A stretch of DNA of 41,107 nucleotides from contig NZ_JAGMUL010000122.1 of NCBI RefSeq assembly GCF_019049285.1, positions 1 to 41,107 of the forward strand. Reading direction: 5' to 3'. The position numbers and the translations under genes are program-made. This document shows, piece after piece, positions 1 to 8,162 of the stretch; position 1 is the stretch's first letter; every line of letters starts with the position of its first letter. The DNA comes from Streptomyces sp. AC550_RSS872 (GTDB lineage: Bacteria; Actinomycetota; Actinomycetes; Streptomycetales; Streptomycetaceae). The notes under the pieces were generated by a model. The model had not been told where the DNA came from. It worked only from the letters and a program-made list of their open reading frames with translations, and searched no databases.

Positions 1-74
1 CGGGTGGGTGTGGCGGGCGGTTCGGACATGGCCGGGTCGGGTGGGTGTGGCGGGCGGTTCGGACGTGGGCCGGT
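1..74. repeat. 37-bp tandem repeat at the left edge
   Basis: Two head-to-tail copies with a 37-bp period. Bases 1-27 are repeated exactly at 38-64, and the remaining ten bases of each unit are similar. The unit begins CGGGTGGGTGTGGCGGGCGG. The array is cut by the window start, so more copies may lie to the left. It lies downstream of the siderophore operon, which is transcribed toward it. I see no convincing gene between here and 293. Confidence 0.8.
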
Positions 75-293
75 CGGCGGGGTTTGGCGAAGAGAATCGG
101 TAGTGGTGCGGGCCTGGCAGGTACGGATTCGGAGGGCCCAGCCCTGCATGCGCCACACGCCTCGGCTGCCTCGGCAGTCGACCGCCGACCCTGAGCGTGT
201 GAGAGATCGACTCTGCCTGAAACCGGTTCGTCGGGAGTGGGAACCGGATCGCCGCGAGCGGTGTACCAAAAGTGATGATGCCGCGACGTGGCG

Positions 294-1202
294 TCACAGC
301 AGATGGCGCAGACTTCGATCTCTGACCATGAGGGCAGCCCGCTTGGCGGGCAGGTCGACCTCGGCTGAGAACCGGAAGCCGGCGCTCAGGAAAGCGGCGA
401 CGGAAGGGGTGTTGCGAATGTCGGGTTCGGCGACGATGCGAGCGCAGGCGGGGCGCCTGTCGAGTGCGAGGTCGGCGACTGCTCGGAGGAGGATCCCGCC
501 AAGTCCTCGCCCACGGTCGCCGACGGCTCCGATGAGGAGATGGACGCCGGTGTCATGAGGCCGGGCCGGATAATGCCGGGCCAGCGGGTCGAGGTCGGCC
601 CGGTAGATTTCCCAATAACTCATCGGCGTGCCTTCCAACAATCCCAGGCACGGGACGCTGCGTCCGTCACCGGAGAGATGGAGCCGCAGGTGTTCCTCGG
701 TCGCGTTCGGGGGTCCGGCAAGTTCCCAGAACGCCGCGACGGCGGGATCGTTCATCCAGTGGCCGATGATCGGAAGGTCTCGGTCGACCCGCACGGGGAC
801 CAGGTGAAGCACTCCTGCGGGTGTGCTGATCGGCCCCCAGTCGGCAATGTGGTCGAGCAGATCTTCGGCGTGGGACAGGTCGGAGGCGGGTACTGCTGCG
901 GGATCGAGTACGGGTGCGTCTGTCGGATCGGGCACGGGCTTGGCAACGGGATCAGGTGTCGGCGGGGCCGCCGCCCCGGCTGCTGAGCCTGCGCCCAGGT
1001 TCCCTGCCCCGACTCCACCGGCGTCCTCCTCGAAGAGCGCGATGATCTCGTCGGGCAGGGGCACGTCCAGCGTGTCCTCACTGTCCGCGCTCGCGCCGGC
1101 AGCCGGGGCGCCACAGCTCTCACGAGCCCCCGGGCTCGTGGCGGTACCGATGTCGGTGACGGGGGCGGCATCGGCGTTGGCACTTGCGTCGGTGGGAGGC
1201 AC
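294..1202 (-). CDS. GNAT acyltransferase of siderophore biosynthesis (IucB/RhbD type)
   Basis: A 302-residue protein. Residues about 1-120 are Ala/Pro/Asp-rich and low in complexity; about 125-302 form an acyltransferase domain of the family that acylates hydroxamate siderophore precursors. Supporting motifs are GHWMNDPAVAAFWEL, the acyl-CoA loop GDRGRGLGGILLRAV and the end motif DIRNTPSVAAFLSAGFR. By family it transfers an acyl group from acyl-CoA to an N-hydroxylated diamine. The start is GTG at 1202, preceded by GAGAGGAG at good spacing. It is the last visible gene of the aminotransferase/synthetase/acyltransferase operon, 172 bp after the synthetase. The low-complexity N-terminus is unusual for the family. 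The family assignment is solid; the acyl donor and diamine are inferred. Confidence 0.85.
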   Translation of the reverse strand: MPPTDASANADAAPVTDIGTATSPGARESCGAPAAGASADSEDTLDVPLPDEIIALFEEDAGGVGAGNLGAGSAAGAAAPPTPDPVAKPVPDPTDAPVLDPAAVPASDLSHAEDLLDHIADWGPISTPAGVLHLVPVRVDRDLPIIGHWMNDPAVAAFWELAGPPNATEEHLRLHLSGDGRSVPCLGLLEGTPMSYWEIYRADLDPLARHYPARPHDTGVHLLIGAVGDRGRGLGGILLRAVADLALDRRPACARIVAEPDIRNTPSVAAFLSAGFRFSAEVDLPAKRAALMVRDRSLRHLL

Positions 1203-1374
1203 GGCGACGCTCCTCTCAGGAGACGGGGTGGGTCATGTTCCTCAGGGATGAAGGAGATTGGCGAAGGCCGGAGACGGTGTCGGGAGCACAGGAGTCGAGC
1301 GACGGGGAGCGACGGAGGTGAGGGATAGCGGCGGACAAGACGCAAGTACGGGATGGCATGGGCGACACAGACGG

Positions 1375-3564
1375 TCAGATGTGCAGGGGGTTGGCGATGG
1401 TGACGTAGACGGACTGGGTGTCGACCGGGCCGACGAGTTCGTCGAGGCCGTGCACTCGGGTCAGCAGATTCGCCTTGCATCGCAGGACCGGTGAGTCGAG
1501 CAGGTGTGCCGGCAGTGATGTGCTCAACCGGGCGGGACCGGCGGCGACGTTGTTGAGGAAACGGCGGAACGCTGCGAGCAGCAATTGCTCGTCGGCAAGA
1601 TGCTGGGAACCGAACGCGCCGATGAGACCGAACACGTTGTTGATCGCGAGGTAGTACGCGAAGCGCTCGTCGGTGACCTCGTCCGAGACGAAGGTGTCGC
1701 TGCACTCGCCGATGCCGGGAAGCCGGGCCTCCAGTTCCGTGCGCCGGGACTCACGGAAGTAGTAGCCCTGGTTGTCGCGGTACCGGCCGCCTGATGGCCA
1801 GCCGTCACCATCCAGCAGAAGCAGGGTGTTCTGCTGGTGCGCCTCCAGGGCGATTCCGGCCTCGGCGTCCAGCCACAGAACTGGACGGACGATCTGTTCG
1901 AGGTAGCGCAGGAACCACTCGGCGGCAACGGCCCCGCGAGGGCGCCCCGTCCGGACGGCGAGATGCGTGACCACGTCGGCCAGACGGGACCTGAGAACTT
2001 CCTTGCCCGACCGCGGCCGCCCGAGGGTGGTGCCGGGTTGTGCGGAGGGACGGGGTGAGACGAGTCCTGCTACGCAGGACACGTTGTCGGAAGGCGTGAA
2101 CGGGTTGTGCCGGATCACCACGTCGAAGCCGGGCACAGGAGCGCCGTCCGGCCCGTCGACCGCGAGCCATGCCGGGTCGCGGACGATGTCGAAACCGGGG
2201 TGCGCAGCCTGCCACTGGGTGGAGAGACCGCTGCGCAGGAGGCGGTGTACCTCGACACCGCGGTGCAGCTCCTTGCGGAGGTTCTCACGGCGCGAGTTGG
2301 TGATCCGCAGGCCCAGCGACAGCTTGAGCATGGCGGGGGCACCGGACCTGTGGACGGTTCGGACGGAGGAGGTGGGGTGCCACAGAGCCCCGTGGGCGCC
2401 GAGGTCCCGGAGCAGACCGGCCTCGACCATGGCCGCGGTGTCGGGGCGATGCAGGACCTCGCGGTGCTGCCAAGGGTGCAGGGGGAGGGCCGCGTACCCG
2501 TCGGGCACCGGCAGCTCATGACCGGCGAGGCGGGCGGTGAGGTGCGCGGCCGGGACAGCCCTGCCACGTTCGGTCCAAGCAGAGTCAGTGGCGAGCAGGA
2601 AGGGAGCGACAGCCAGCCAGTGCAAGGGGAAGGAACCACGCAACTCGGGTGAGTACCGCCGAGCTTCGGTATCGGAGAGACCCTCGCGGCTCTTCGGCGT
2701 CGGGTGGAGCGGATGTCCGAGGAGGAGAGCCTGCTCGGACGCGAGGAAGTGGTCGGGGCAGTCGGCAGGGTGCTCACGGCGCTCGCTGATGAACGTGACA
2801 GTTCGCCGGACGGAGTCGGCGACACGGGCAACGAGGTCGGTGGCGTCGGAGGAAAACGCAGGGAGGGAGGGGTTCGTGGGCGCAGGAAAGGCGGAGGACT
2901 CGGAGGCCGGAGGCACGGCAGCGAGCGGGGATACGGCAAGGGTCGGAGACGCGGCGGACTTCACGGATGCAGCGGTGGGAGACGGTACGGGCGAGGAAGC
3001 GAGGGAGGCCCGAGCACACGGTGTGGGGGCGGTCGGGGGTGTCGCAGTATCGGAGTTCGGCAGAGGAGCACCGTCGGCAGCAGGGCTGCCGCCGCCGAGC
3101 GTCTCCCTGATGAGTAGGGCGGCGAGGGTGACCGCGTCGGTCGGCGGGGACTGGGGCGGGGCGTCGGCCAGGTGCGGAAGACCGAAGCGGTGCCACCCCG
3201 TCGGGGACCAGTAGTGGACCGGGACCAGCAGGGCGGTGCCGGTGGCCGGCAAGGGGATTCGGAGGACCCCGTTGTCGGGTGCCGGGACGTTCGTCTCGCG
3301 TACCCAGCAGCGGAGCAGGTTCTCCACCGCGGCGGCCTGGCCTGCCATGTGCGGGTCGGGATGCTCCAGGAAGTCGGCGGTGCCCTTGTGCAGCCACTCC
3401 CCGTCCGGGGCGCCTCCCTGCATCGGCCCGAGTACCGGCGTCTGGGAGGCGGCGAGGCCCTGTGTCGGCACGGGCGGCTCCGGCTCCGGCTGGGAGAGCC
3501 ATCGAGCGGAGGAAACCTGCGCGCGGGTGTCGGTACGGCCGTCGGTCGCGGGGGTGGTGGTCAA
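1375..3564 (-). CDS. IucA/IucC-family NRPS-independent siderophore synthetase
   Basis: A 729-residue protein. These ATP-dependent enzymes join carboxylates such as citrate to amines or N-hydroxy amines to build siderophores in the cytoplasm. Family motifs are visible in order: GHPLHPTPKSREGL (283-296), PLHPWQH (361-367), KLSLGLRITNSRREN (414-428), IRHNPFTPSDN (484-494) and the nucleotide-site motif EAHQQNTLLLL (574-584), followed by YRDNQGYYFRES. The N-terminal part is interrupted by a Ser/Pro/Ala-rich stretch at about 158-240, which makes the protein longer than the usual 580-620 residues. The open frame runs on to 4236, but I chose TTG at 3564 because AGAGGA lies six bases upstream and the extension overlaps the aminotransferase gene. 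It lies about 230 bp downstream of the aminotransferase in the same direction. Confidence 0.9.
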   Translation of the reverse strand: MTTTPATDGRTDTRAQVSSARWLSQPEPEPPVPTQGLAASQTPVLGPMQGGAPDGEWLHKGTADFLEHPDPHMAGQAAAVENLLRCWVRETNVPAPDNGVLRIPLPATGTALLVPVHYWSPTGWHRFGLPHLADAPPQSPPTDAVTLAALLIRETLGGGSPAADGAPLPNSDTATPPTAPTPCARASLASSPVPSPTAASVKSAASPTLAVSPLAAVPPASESSAFPAPTNPSLPAFSSDATDLVARVADSVRRTVTFISERREHPADCPDHFLASEQALLLGHPLHPTPKSREGLSDTEARRYSPELRGSFPLHWLAVAPFLLATDSAWTERGRAVPAAHLTARLAGHELPVPDGYAALPLHPWQHREVLHRPDTAAMVEAGLLRDLGAHGALWHPTSSVRTVHRSGAPAMLKLSLGLRITNSRRENLRKELHRGVEVHRLLRSGLSTQWQAAHPGFDIVRDPAWLAVDGPDGAPVPGFDVVIRHNPFTPSDNVSCVAGLVSPRPSAQPGTTLGRPRSGKEVLRSRLADVVTHLAVRTGRPRGAVAAEWFLRYLEQIVRPVLWLDAEAGIALEAHQQNTLLLLDGDGWPSGGRYRDNQGYYFRESRRTELEARLPGIGECSDTFVSDEVTDERFAYYLAINNVFGLIGAFGSQHLADEQLLLAAFRRFLNNVAAGPARLSTSLPAHLLDSPVLRCKANLLTRVHGLDELVGPVDTQSVYVTIANPLHI

Positions 3565-3797
3565 GGCTGGTCCTCTTGAGGTGGTTCCGGCTGTGCGGCG
3601 ACGGCCGCCGTGCTGATGGTGAGGGTGGGCGTGGCCTGGAGGGGCCCGCGTTCCAGAGGTGGGCTCGGAGGGGGGTTCCGTTGGTGGTGAGGTTTCGGTG
3701 GGAAGCGAGGGGGCGCTCGGGCGTGGGTCGGTCGGCTGACGCCGACGCGGCGGCACAGCTCGAGGTGGGAAGTGGCGCGCCCTCATCGGCTGCCGGA

Positions 3798-5531
3798 CTA
3801 CACGGCCCGGTCGGCCCAGTCGGCCCGGCCTGGCTGATCTGTCCGATCGGTTCGGCCGCCGCGCCGTCGCTGGACCGGGTGCGGCTGGTAGGTCCCGTCG
3901 TGGTCGGCGTGGTTGCGCGACACAGCGTCCACCGCGTCGGCCAGCCGGTCCAGCACCGCGTGGGCCTGCTCGTCGCTGATGGTCAGGGGTGGAAGCAGCC
4001 GTACGACGCTGGAGTGGCGGCCGCCGAGTTCGACGATCAGGCCGCGTCGAAGGCACTCCCGCTGGATCGCGGCTGCGAGTCCGGGGGCAGCTGGACGTGG
4101 GCGGCGATCCTGGTCCTGCGCTGTCGCCGCCGCCCGCTCTCCTCCACCGACAGGTGGCAGGCCCGCCGAGGGGCCGCCCGTAATTCGGGCAGGGTCGGCG
4201 CCCACGAGACCGCTCGCCACTCCCTCGCCAGGCCAACCCAGATCACCGGAACCACCAGGCTCGGCCTGGCCGGGAGCACGCCCGCACCCTCCCGGAGGAG
4301 CCAAGAGACCCGGCTCGTCGCCCGCCGCTTCCAGCGCCGCCATGTTCGCCGTCCGCGGCCCCTCGCCCTGCGTGGATTCAGCCTCTGGCTCCACCACTTC
4401 GACCCCGATCATCAGCCCTCTCCCCCGCACATCGCCGATACAGGTGAACTCGCCTGCCATTGCTTGGAGTTGACGCAGCATCTGCGAGCCCAGTTCGGCC
4501 GCCCGTTCCGCGAGCCGGTTCTCGCGGACGTAGGCGAGGGTCGCTGTGCCGGCGGCCATGGCGAGCTGGTTTCCGCGGAAGGTTCCGGCATGTGCGCCGG
4601 GTTGCCAGGCGTCGAGTTCGTCTCGGTAGACGATGACCGCCAGGGGCAGACTGCCACCGATGGCCTTGGAGAGGACCATGACGTCGGGGGTGACGCCGCT
4701 GTGCTCCATGGCCCAGAAGGCACCGGTTCGCCCGACCCCCGTCTGGACCTCGTCGGCGATCAGTGGGATGGAGCGGTCGGCGGTGATCTGCCGCATGCGC
4801 CGCAGCCAGCCGTCCGGCGCGGGGATCACGCCGCCCTCGCCTTGGACGGGTTCGAGGATCATCCCGGCGGGATGGGGCACTCCCGACTTGGGATCTTCGA
4901 GGACGGACTCGGTCCAGCGGGCGGCGAGTTCGGCACCGCGTTCGCCGCCGACGCCGAAGGGACAGCGGTAGTCCTGCGGGTAGGGCAGGCGTGCGACCCG
5001 TACGTCGAAGGCGCCCCCGGACGCTTCAAGGGCTCCGGCGGTCATCCCGTGGTAGGCGCCGCTGAAGGCGAGGATTCCGTTGCGCCCGGTGGCGGCCCGG
5101 ACCAGCTTGAAAGCGGCCTCCACCGCGTCCGTGCCGGCCGGGCCGCAGAACTGCACGCGCGCGTGGTCGGCGAGGCCGGGCGGCAGGGTGTGGAACAGCT
5201 CGGTGATGAAGGCGTCCTTGACCGGGGTCGCCAGGTCCAGGACGTGCAGCGGCGCGCCCGAGTCCAGGACTTTGCGGATGGCCTCAAGGACCACGGGGTG
5301 GTTGTGGCCGAGCGCCAGCGTCCCGGCACCGGACAGACAGTCCAGGTAGCGGCGGCCGTCGGCCCCTTCGATGGTCAGCCCGCGCGCCCGCACTGGCACG
5401 ATGGGCAGGGAACGGGCGTAGGTGCGTGCCGCCGACTCGCGCGCCGACTGCCGCCGCAGGATCCCCTCGTGCACGGCGCGCGCCCCCGCCGACTCGGACG
5501 TTTCCCCGCGCACAGATTCGGTCACTGCCAT
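3798..5531 (-). CDS. Diaminobutyrate--2-oxoglutarate aminotransferase-type enzyme
   Basis: A class III PLP-dependent aminotransferase of 577 residues. The family interconverts aspartate semialdehyde and L-2,4-diaminobutyrate; next to an IucA/IucC gene this is the RhbA-type first step toward 1,3-diaminopropane. Visible motifs are GPAGTDAVEAA (130-140), the PLP-ring Asp in IADEVQTGVGRTG (258-270) and the Schiff-base lysine K289 in LSKAIGGSLPL. The start is ATG at 5531, with GGAGG about ten bases upstream. Residues about 381-482, between GVEVV and the C-terminal subdomain (IQRECLRRGL), are a Gly/Pro/Ala-rich insertion of about 100 residues absent from ordinary members of about 430-460. The C-terminus also has a short charged tail. 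No diaminobutyrate decarboxylase or N-monooxygenase is in the window; they may lie to the left. I saw no clear iron box upstream. Confidence 0.85.
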   Translation of the reverse strand: MAVTESVRGETSESAGARAVHEGILRRQSARESAARTYARSLPIVPVRARGLTIEGADGRRYLDCLSGAGTLALGHNHPVVLEAIRKVLDSGAPLHVLDLATPVKDAFITELFHTLPPGLADHARVQFCGPAGTDAVEAAFKLVRAATGRNGILAFSGAYHGMTAGALEASGGAFDVRVARLPYPQDYRCPFGVGGERGAELAARWTESVLEDPKSGVPHPAGMILEPVQGEGGVIPAPDGWLRRMRQITADRSIPLIADEVQTGVGRTGAFWAMEHSGVTPDVMVLSKAIGGSLPLAVIVYRDELDAWQPGAHAGTFRGNQLAMAAGTATLAYVRENRLAERAAELGSQMLRQLQAMAGEFTCIGDVRGRGLMIGVEVVEPEAESTQGEGPRTANMAALEAAGDEPGLLAPPGGCGRAPGQAEPGGSGDLGWPGEGVASGLVGADPARITGGPSAGLPPVGGGERAAATAQDQDRRPRPAAPGLAAAIQRECLRRGLIVELGGRHSSVVRLLPPLTISDEQAHAVLDRLADAVDAVSRNHADHDGTYQPHPVQRRRGGRTDRTDQPGRADWADRAV

Positions 5532-6109
5532 GGCTCCCTGTCCTCCCGCTGTCCAGGGGCGAGCAGGTCTCTCGCATCCTCGCCCGACCCGACATACGAA
5601 GCCCCGCGAGCGTCCACTCGAAACTCCGGGGAACTGGGCACAGGGGACCGCACACGGACAGCAGGCCCCCACCGCTACCAACCCCGGACTGTTCACCGGG
5701 TTACGGGTTGCTTCAAGATCCTTGCCGTGACGGATCGTCGCCGACCCACCCCGCATCGACATCGGCGAGCGGCCGTCGCCGACCGGCTTGGTCACCCCCG
5801 GGCCGACGCCGGCCCGCCCGCTCCGTGCGAACCGTCGGCCGTGCTGCCCAGGACGCCACCGACAAGGGATCTCGGGAGATCATCAACGAGCGGCCGCTGC
5901 TCGAAGCAGCCAGCGTCGGGCCCGGGCCTGGGTCCGGTGGCCCCATCTGGAAGGACTCCGTGGTCGAGCGCACCGCCGCCTCCAAGGTCACCGGGCTTGA
6001 GCGCATGCCCGGACGACTGGGCGGCGATCCGGATCCAGCCGTCTCGCTGCAACGTCCACAGGGGCGCTGAGGCCGGCCACCAGCCGTGGCTTCTCCTCGG
6101 GGTCGACCG
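5532..6109. other. Gene-poor region upstream of the siderophore operon
   Basis: No frame here reads as a recognisable protein family. The long open frames on both strands have shadow-like Arg/Pro/Gly composition. The stretch presumably holds the promoter of the aminotransferase operon, but I could not find a good -35/-10 pair or an obvious DmdR/IdeR iron box (TTAGGTTAGGCTCACCTAA type). It merges on the right into degraded coding sequence. Confidence 0.5.
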
Positions 6110-6310
6110 TGATGCCCAGGCAGCCGCGCAGGCAGGCGACTCCGGTGCCGGCGGTGGTGTGGATGTGCATGATGCAGTCCGCGTCGGGCAGGTTGGCGTG
6201 GATCCCCGAGTGGATCAGCAGACAGCCTCGTTGATGGGCCGGTCCGAGTCGGACAGGTTGTTCCGTCGAGGTCGATCTTCACCGGGTTGATCAGGAGGTG
6301 CTCCTTCGCC
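6110..6310 (-). pseudogene. Relic of a class II aldolase/adducin-family gene
   Basis: Two short segments read as this family when translated in different frames. Bases about 6306-6262 give KEHLLINPVKIDLDG, the usual 'LINP...DLDG' segment. Bases about 6223-6115 give IHSGIHANLPDADCIMHIHT followed by TAGTGVACLRGCLG, the zinc-binding HxH region. Between them the frame is broken near 6240 and a stop appears. Upstream and downstream of these segments the family similarity is lost. It is therefore a fragment with at least one frameshift and no usable start. A sequencing error could explain the frameshift but not the missing ends. Confidence 0.55.
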
Positions 6311-6527
6311 GTCCATCACGCCCTGGTGAGCGAGGACTCCGGCGGACCGGTCGAGGTATGCGCCCCGACCGACAGGGTTGTCGCACCAATGGGGTCGATC
6401 AGCGTGCGTATCGAGCCCGGGCGCCGCGGGGCGTACACCGTTCGTCCGCTTATTTAGGCGGGGAGGAATACGCCGCCGGGCAAGAGGCGTGCAGGCCACG
6501 CAGGACTGGGCCAGGGCGTGGAAGTCC

Positions 6528-6837
6528 GCGCGAGGCGCTCCGCCAGCATGGCCGCGCGTCCATCCGCTCGGGCCAGTGTTGGGTGCGCAGGTTCTCGACT
6601 CGCTGCCGGGCCGCCTGCTCGAAACCGCGGATTCGCTCAAGCAGCGCCTCGCGTTCTTCGGGCGGCAGATCCTCGCTCGAGTCGAGGCGGTCGGTGTACT
6701 CCAGCAGGGCACGCATCTCGTCGAGGGTGAGCCGAGAGCGGCTTCATACGGCGGATGACCATCAGGCGGGCGACGTCGGCCTCGGCGTAGAGGCGGAAGC
6801 CACCCCGGGAGCGGGCGGAGGGGATGAGGCTCCTGCC
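6528..6837 (-). pseudogene. Relic of a MerR-family regulator gene
   Basis: The segment from 6837 to about 6736 reads SLIPSARSRGGFRLYAEADV, then ARLMVIRRMKPL, the second half of a MerR DNA-binding domain. The frame then shifts near 6734 and continues as LTLDEMRALLEYTDRLDSS and a coiled-coil-like helix (EREALLERIRGFEQAARQRV) to about 6528. The first recognition helices and the start codon are missing, because sequence upstream of 6837 no longer matches the family. The gene is truncated and frameshifted. It pointed away from the FAD oxidoreductase at 6944, so it may once have been a divergent regulator of that gene. Confidence 0.65.
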
Positions 6838-6866
6838 GCACTGTGACTCATGCCACATGCAGTTCC

Positions 6867-6893
6867 TGTCAGCAATCGGGGCGCTGTCCCGCT
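6867..6893 (+). promoter_or_regulatory. Weak candidate ECF41-type promoter before the oxidoreductase gene
   Basis: TGTCAGC at 6867-6873, a 16-base spacer and CGCT at 6890-6893. From memory, ECF41 sigma factors recognise TGTCACA-N16-CGTC. The match is five of seven at -35 and about two of four at -10, with exact spacing. It lies about 50 bases before the start codon at 6944. Its position in front of the sigma operon would allow autoregulation, as is usual for this group, but the match alone is weak. Confidence 0.35.
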
Positions 6894-6943
6894 CAATTCA
6901 CCGAGCAAGTCACCGAGAGCAAGCCAACCGACAGGAGCAGCAG

Positions 6944-8152
6944 ATGAAGCACCGCATCGTCGTCCTCGGCGCCGGCTACGCCGGGACCTACGTGGCCGGG
7001 ACCCTGGCCCGACGGCTGTCCCCGGCGGACGCCGAGATCACCGTGGTCAACGCGGAGCCGGACTTCGTCCAGCGGCTGCGGCTGCATCAGCTCGCGGCCG
7101 GCCAGGAGATCGAAGCTCCACAGCTCGCCGACGTCTTCGCGGGCACGGGGATACGGCTGCGCGTGGCCCGTGTCACCGCCGTCGACCCCGAGCGCCAGGT
7201 CGTCGCCATGGCCGATGCCGACGGCGGCGGCGAACTCGGCTACGAAACCCTGCTCTACGCGCTCGGCAGCCACGTCGCCGACCACGGCGTGGCCGGCGTG
7301 GCCGAGCACGCCTTCGACGTTTCCGGCCGGCCCTCGGCGCTGCGCCTGCGCGAACGCCTGGACAGTCTGGGCAAGCGGGACGAAGGCGGGAGTGTGCTGG
7401 TCGTCGGCGACGGATTGACCGGTATCGAGACCGCCACCGAGATCGCCGAAGCCCGGCCCGGCCTGTCGGTGACGCTGGTCGCCCGCGGCGAGCTGGGCGC
7501 CCGGCTCTCCGCCGGAGCCCGCAGCCACCTGCGGCACGTCTGTGACCGGTTGGGCGTCACCGTCCTGGAGTACGCCAGTGTCGAAGCCGTCGAAGCGACG
7601 CGGGTGCTGTGCGCCGACGGCACCGCCCTGGCGTCCGACGCGACCGTGTGGACGGCCGGGTTCGCGGTCGGCCCCATCGCCGCCGTCGGCGGGCTGGAGG
7701 TCACCGAGAACGGCCGGATCGTCGTCGATCGCACCATGCGGTCGGTCTCGCACCCGAACGTCTACGCCTGCGGCGACAGCGCCTACGCCATCGGCGACAA
7801 CGGCCGGCCGCTGCCGATGTCCTGCGCTTCGGCCGGCTACACCGGCCGACAGGCGGCGGACGCGATCGTGGGACGCCTGACCGGCGGCGAGATCGCGAAC
7901 ACCAAGCTGGTCTACCCGGGCAACCACATCAGCCTCGGGCGGCGGGACGGGATCCTGCAAATGGTCGACGACGAAGCGCAGGCACAGCCGAAGTACGTGG
8001 GCGGCCGGACGGCCGCGCGGATCAAGGCGGGCATCCTCAGGATCTCGCTGTGGGCCGTCTCGCACCCGACCTTCGGCCTGCCCAGGCGCACGCGCCACCT
8101 CGCGCCTGATGCACCCGCCGAAAGGGCGGTCGGCGTGCGCGTAGCCGCCTAG
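6944..8152 (+). CDS. NAD(P)/FAD-dependent oxidoreductase (NDH-2-like)
   Basis: A 402-residue flavoprotein of the pyridine-nucleotide-disulfide oxidoreductase fold. The N-terminal FAD-binding Rossmann motif is VVLGAGYAGTYVA (about 6-18). The NAD(P)-binding motif is VLVVGDGLTGIETATE, and the second FAD motif is NVYACGDSAYA. No CxxxxC redox disulfide is seen, so it is closer to NADH dehydrogenase-like enzymes than to disulfide reductases. There is no hydrophobic C-terminal anchor. The start is ATG at 6944 with AGGAG at 6932-6936; upstream codons in the same frame do not look like protein. The sigma factor gene begins within about ten bases of its stop, so the two are co-transcribed. ECF41 sigma genes are often beside oxidoreductases, so this is a likely partner or target. 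The substrate is unknown. Confidence 0.88.
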   Translation: MKHRIVVLGAGYAGTYVAGTLARRLSPADAEITVVNAEPDFVQRLRLHQLAAGQEIEAPQLADVFAGTGIRLRVARVTAVDPERQVVAMADADGGGELGYETLLYALGSHVADHGVAGVAEHAFDVSGRPSALRLRERLDSLGKRDEGGSVLVVGDGLTGIETATEIAEARPGLSVTLVARGELGARLSAGARSHLRHVCDRLGVTVLEYASVEAVEATRVLCADGTALASDATVWTAGFAVGPIAAVGGLEVTENGRIVVDRTMRSVSHPNVYACGDSAYAIGDNGRPLPMSCASAGYTGRQAADAIVGRLTGGEIANTKLVYPGNHISLGRRDGILQMVDDEAQAQPKYVGGRTAARIKAGILRISLWAVSHPTFGLPRRTRHLAPDAPAERAVGVRVAA

Positions 8153-8162
8153 GGTGGCCCGC

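Noticed and set aside
5532..5800. Iron box in front of the siderophore operon
   Set aside because: I looked for a TTAGGTTAGGCTCACCTAA-like site on both strands and saw nothing close.
3279..6290. A 1003-codon open frame on the plus strand
   Set aside because: It is antisense to the aminotransferase and part of the synthetase gene, has Arg/Gly/Pro shadow composition and matches no family. Long antisense frames are normal at this GC content.
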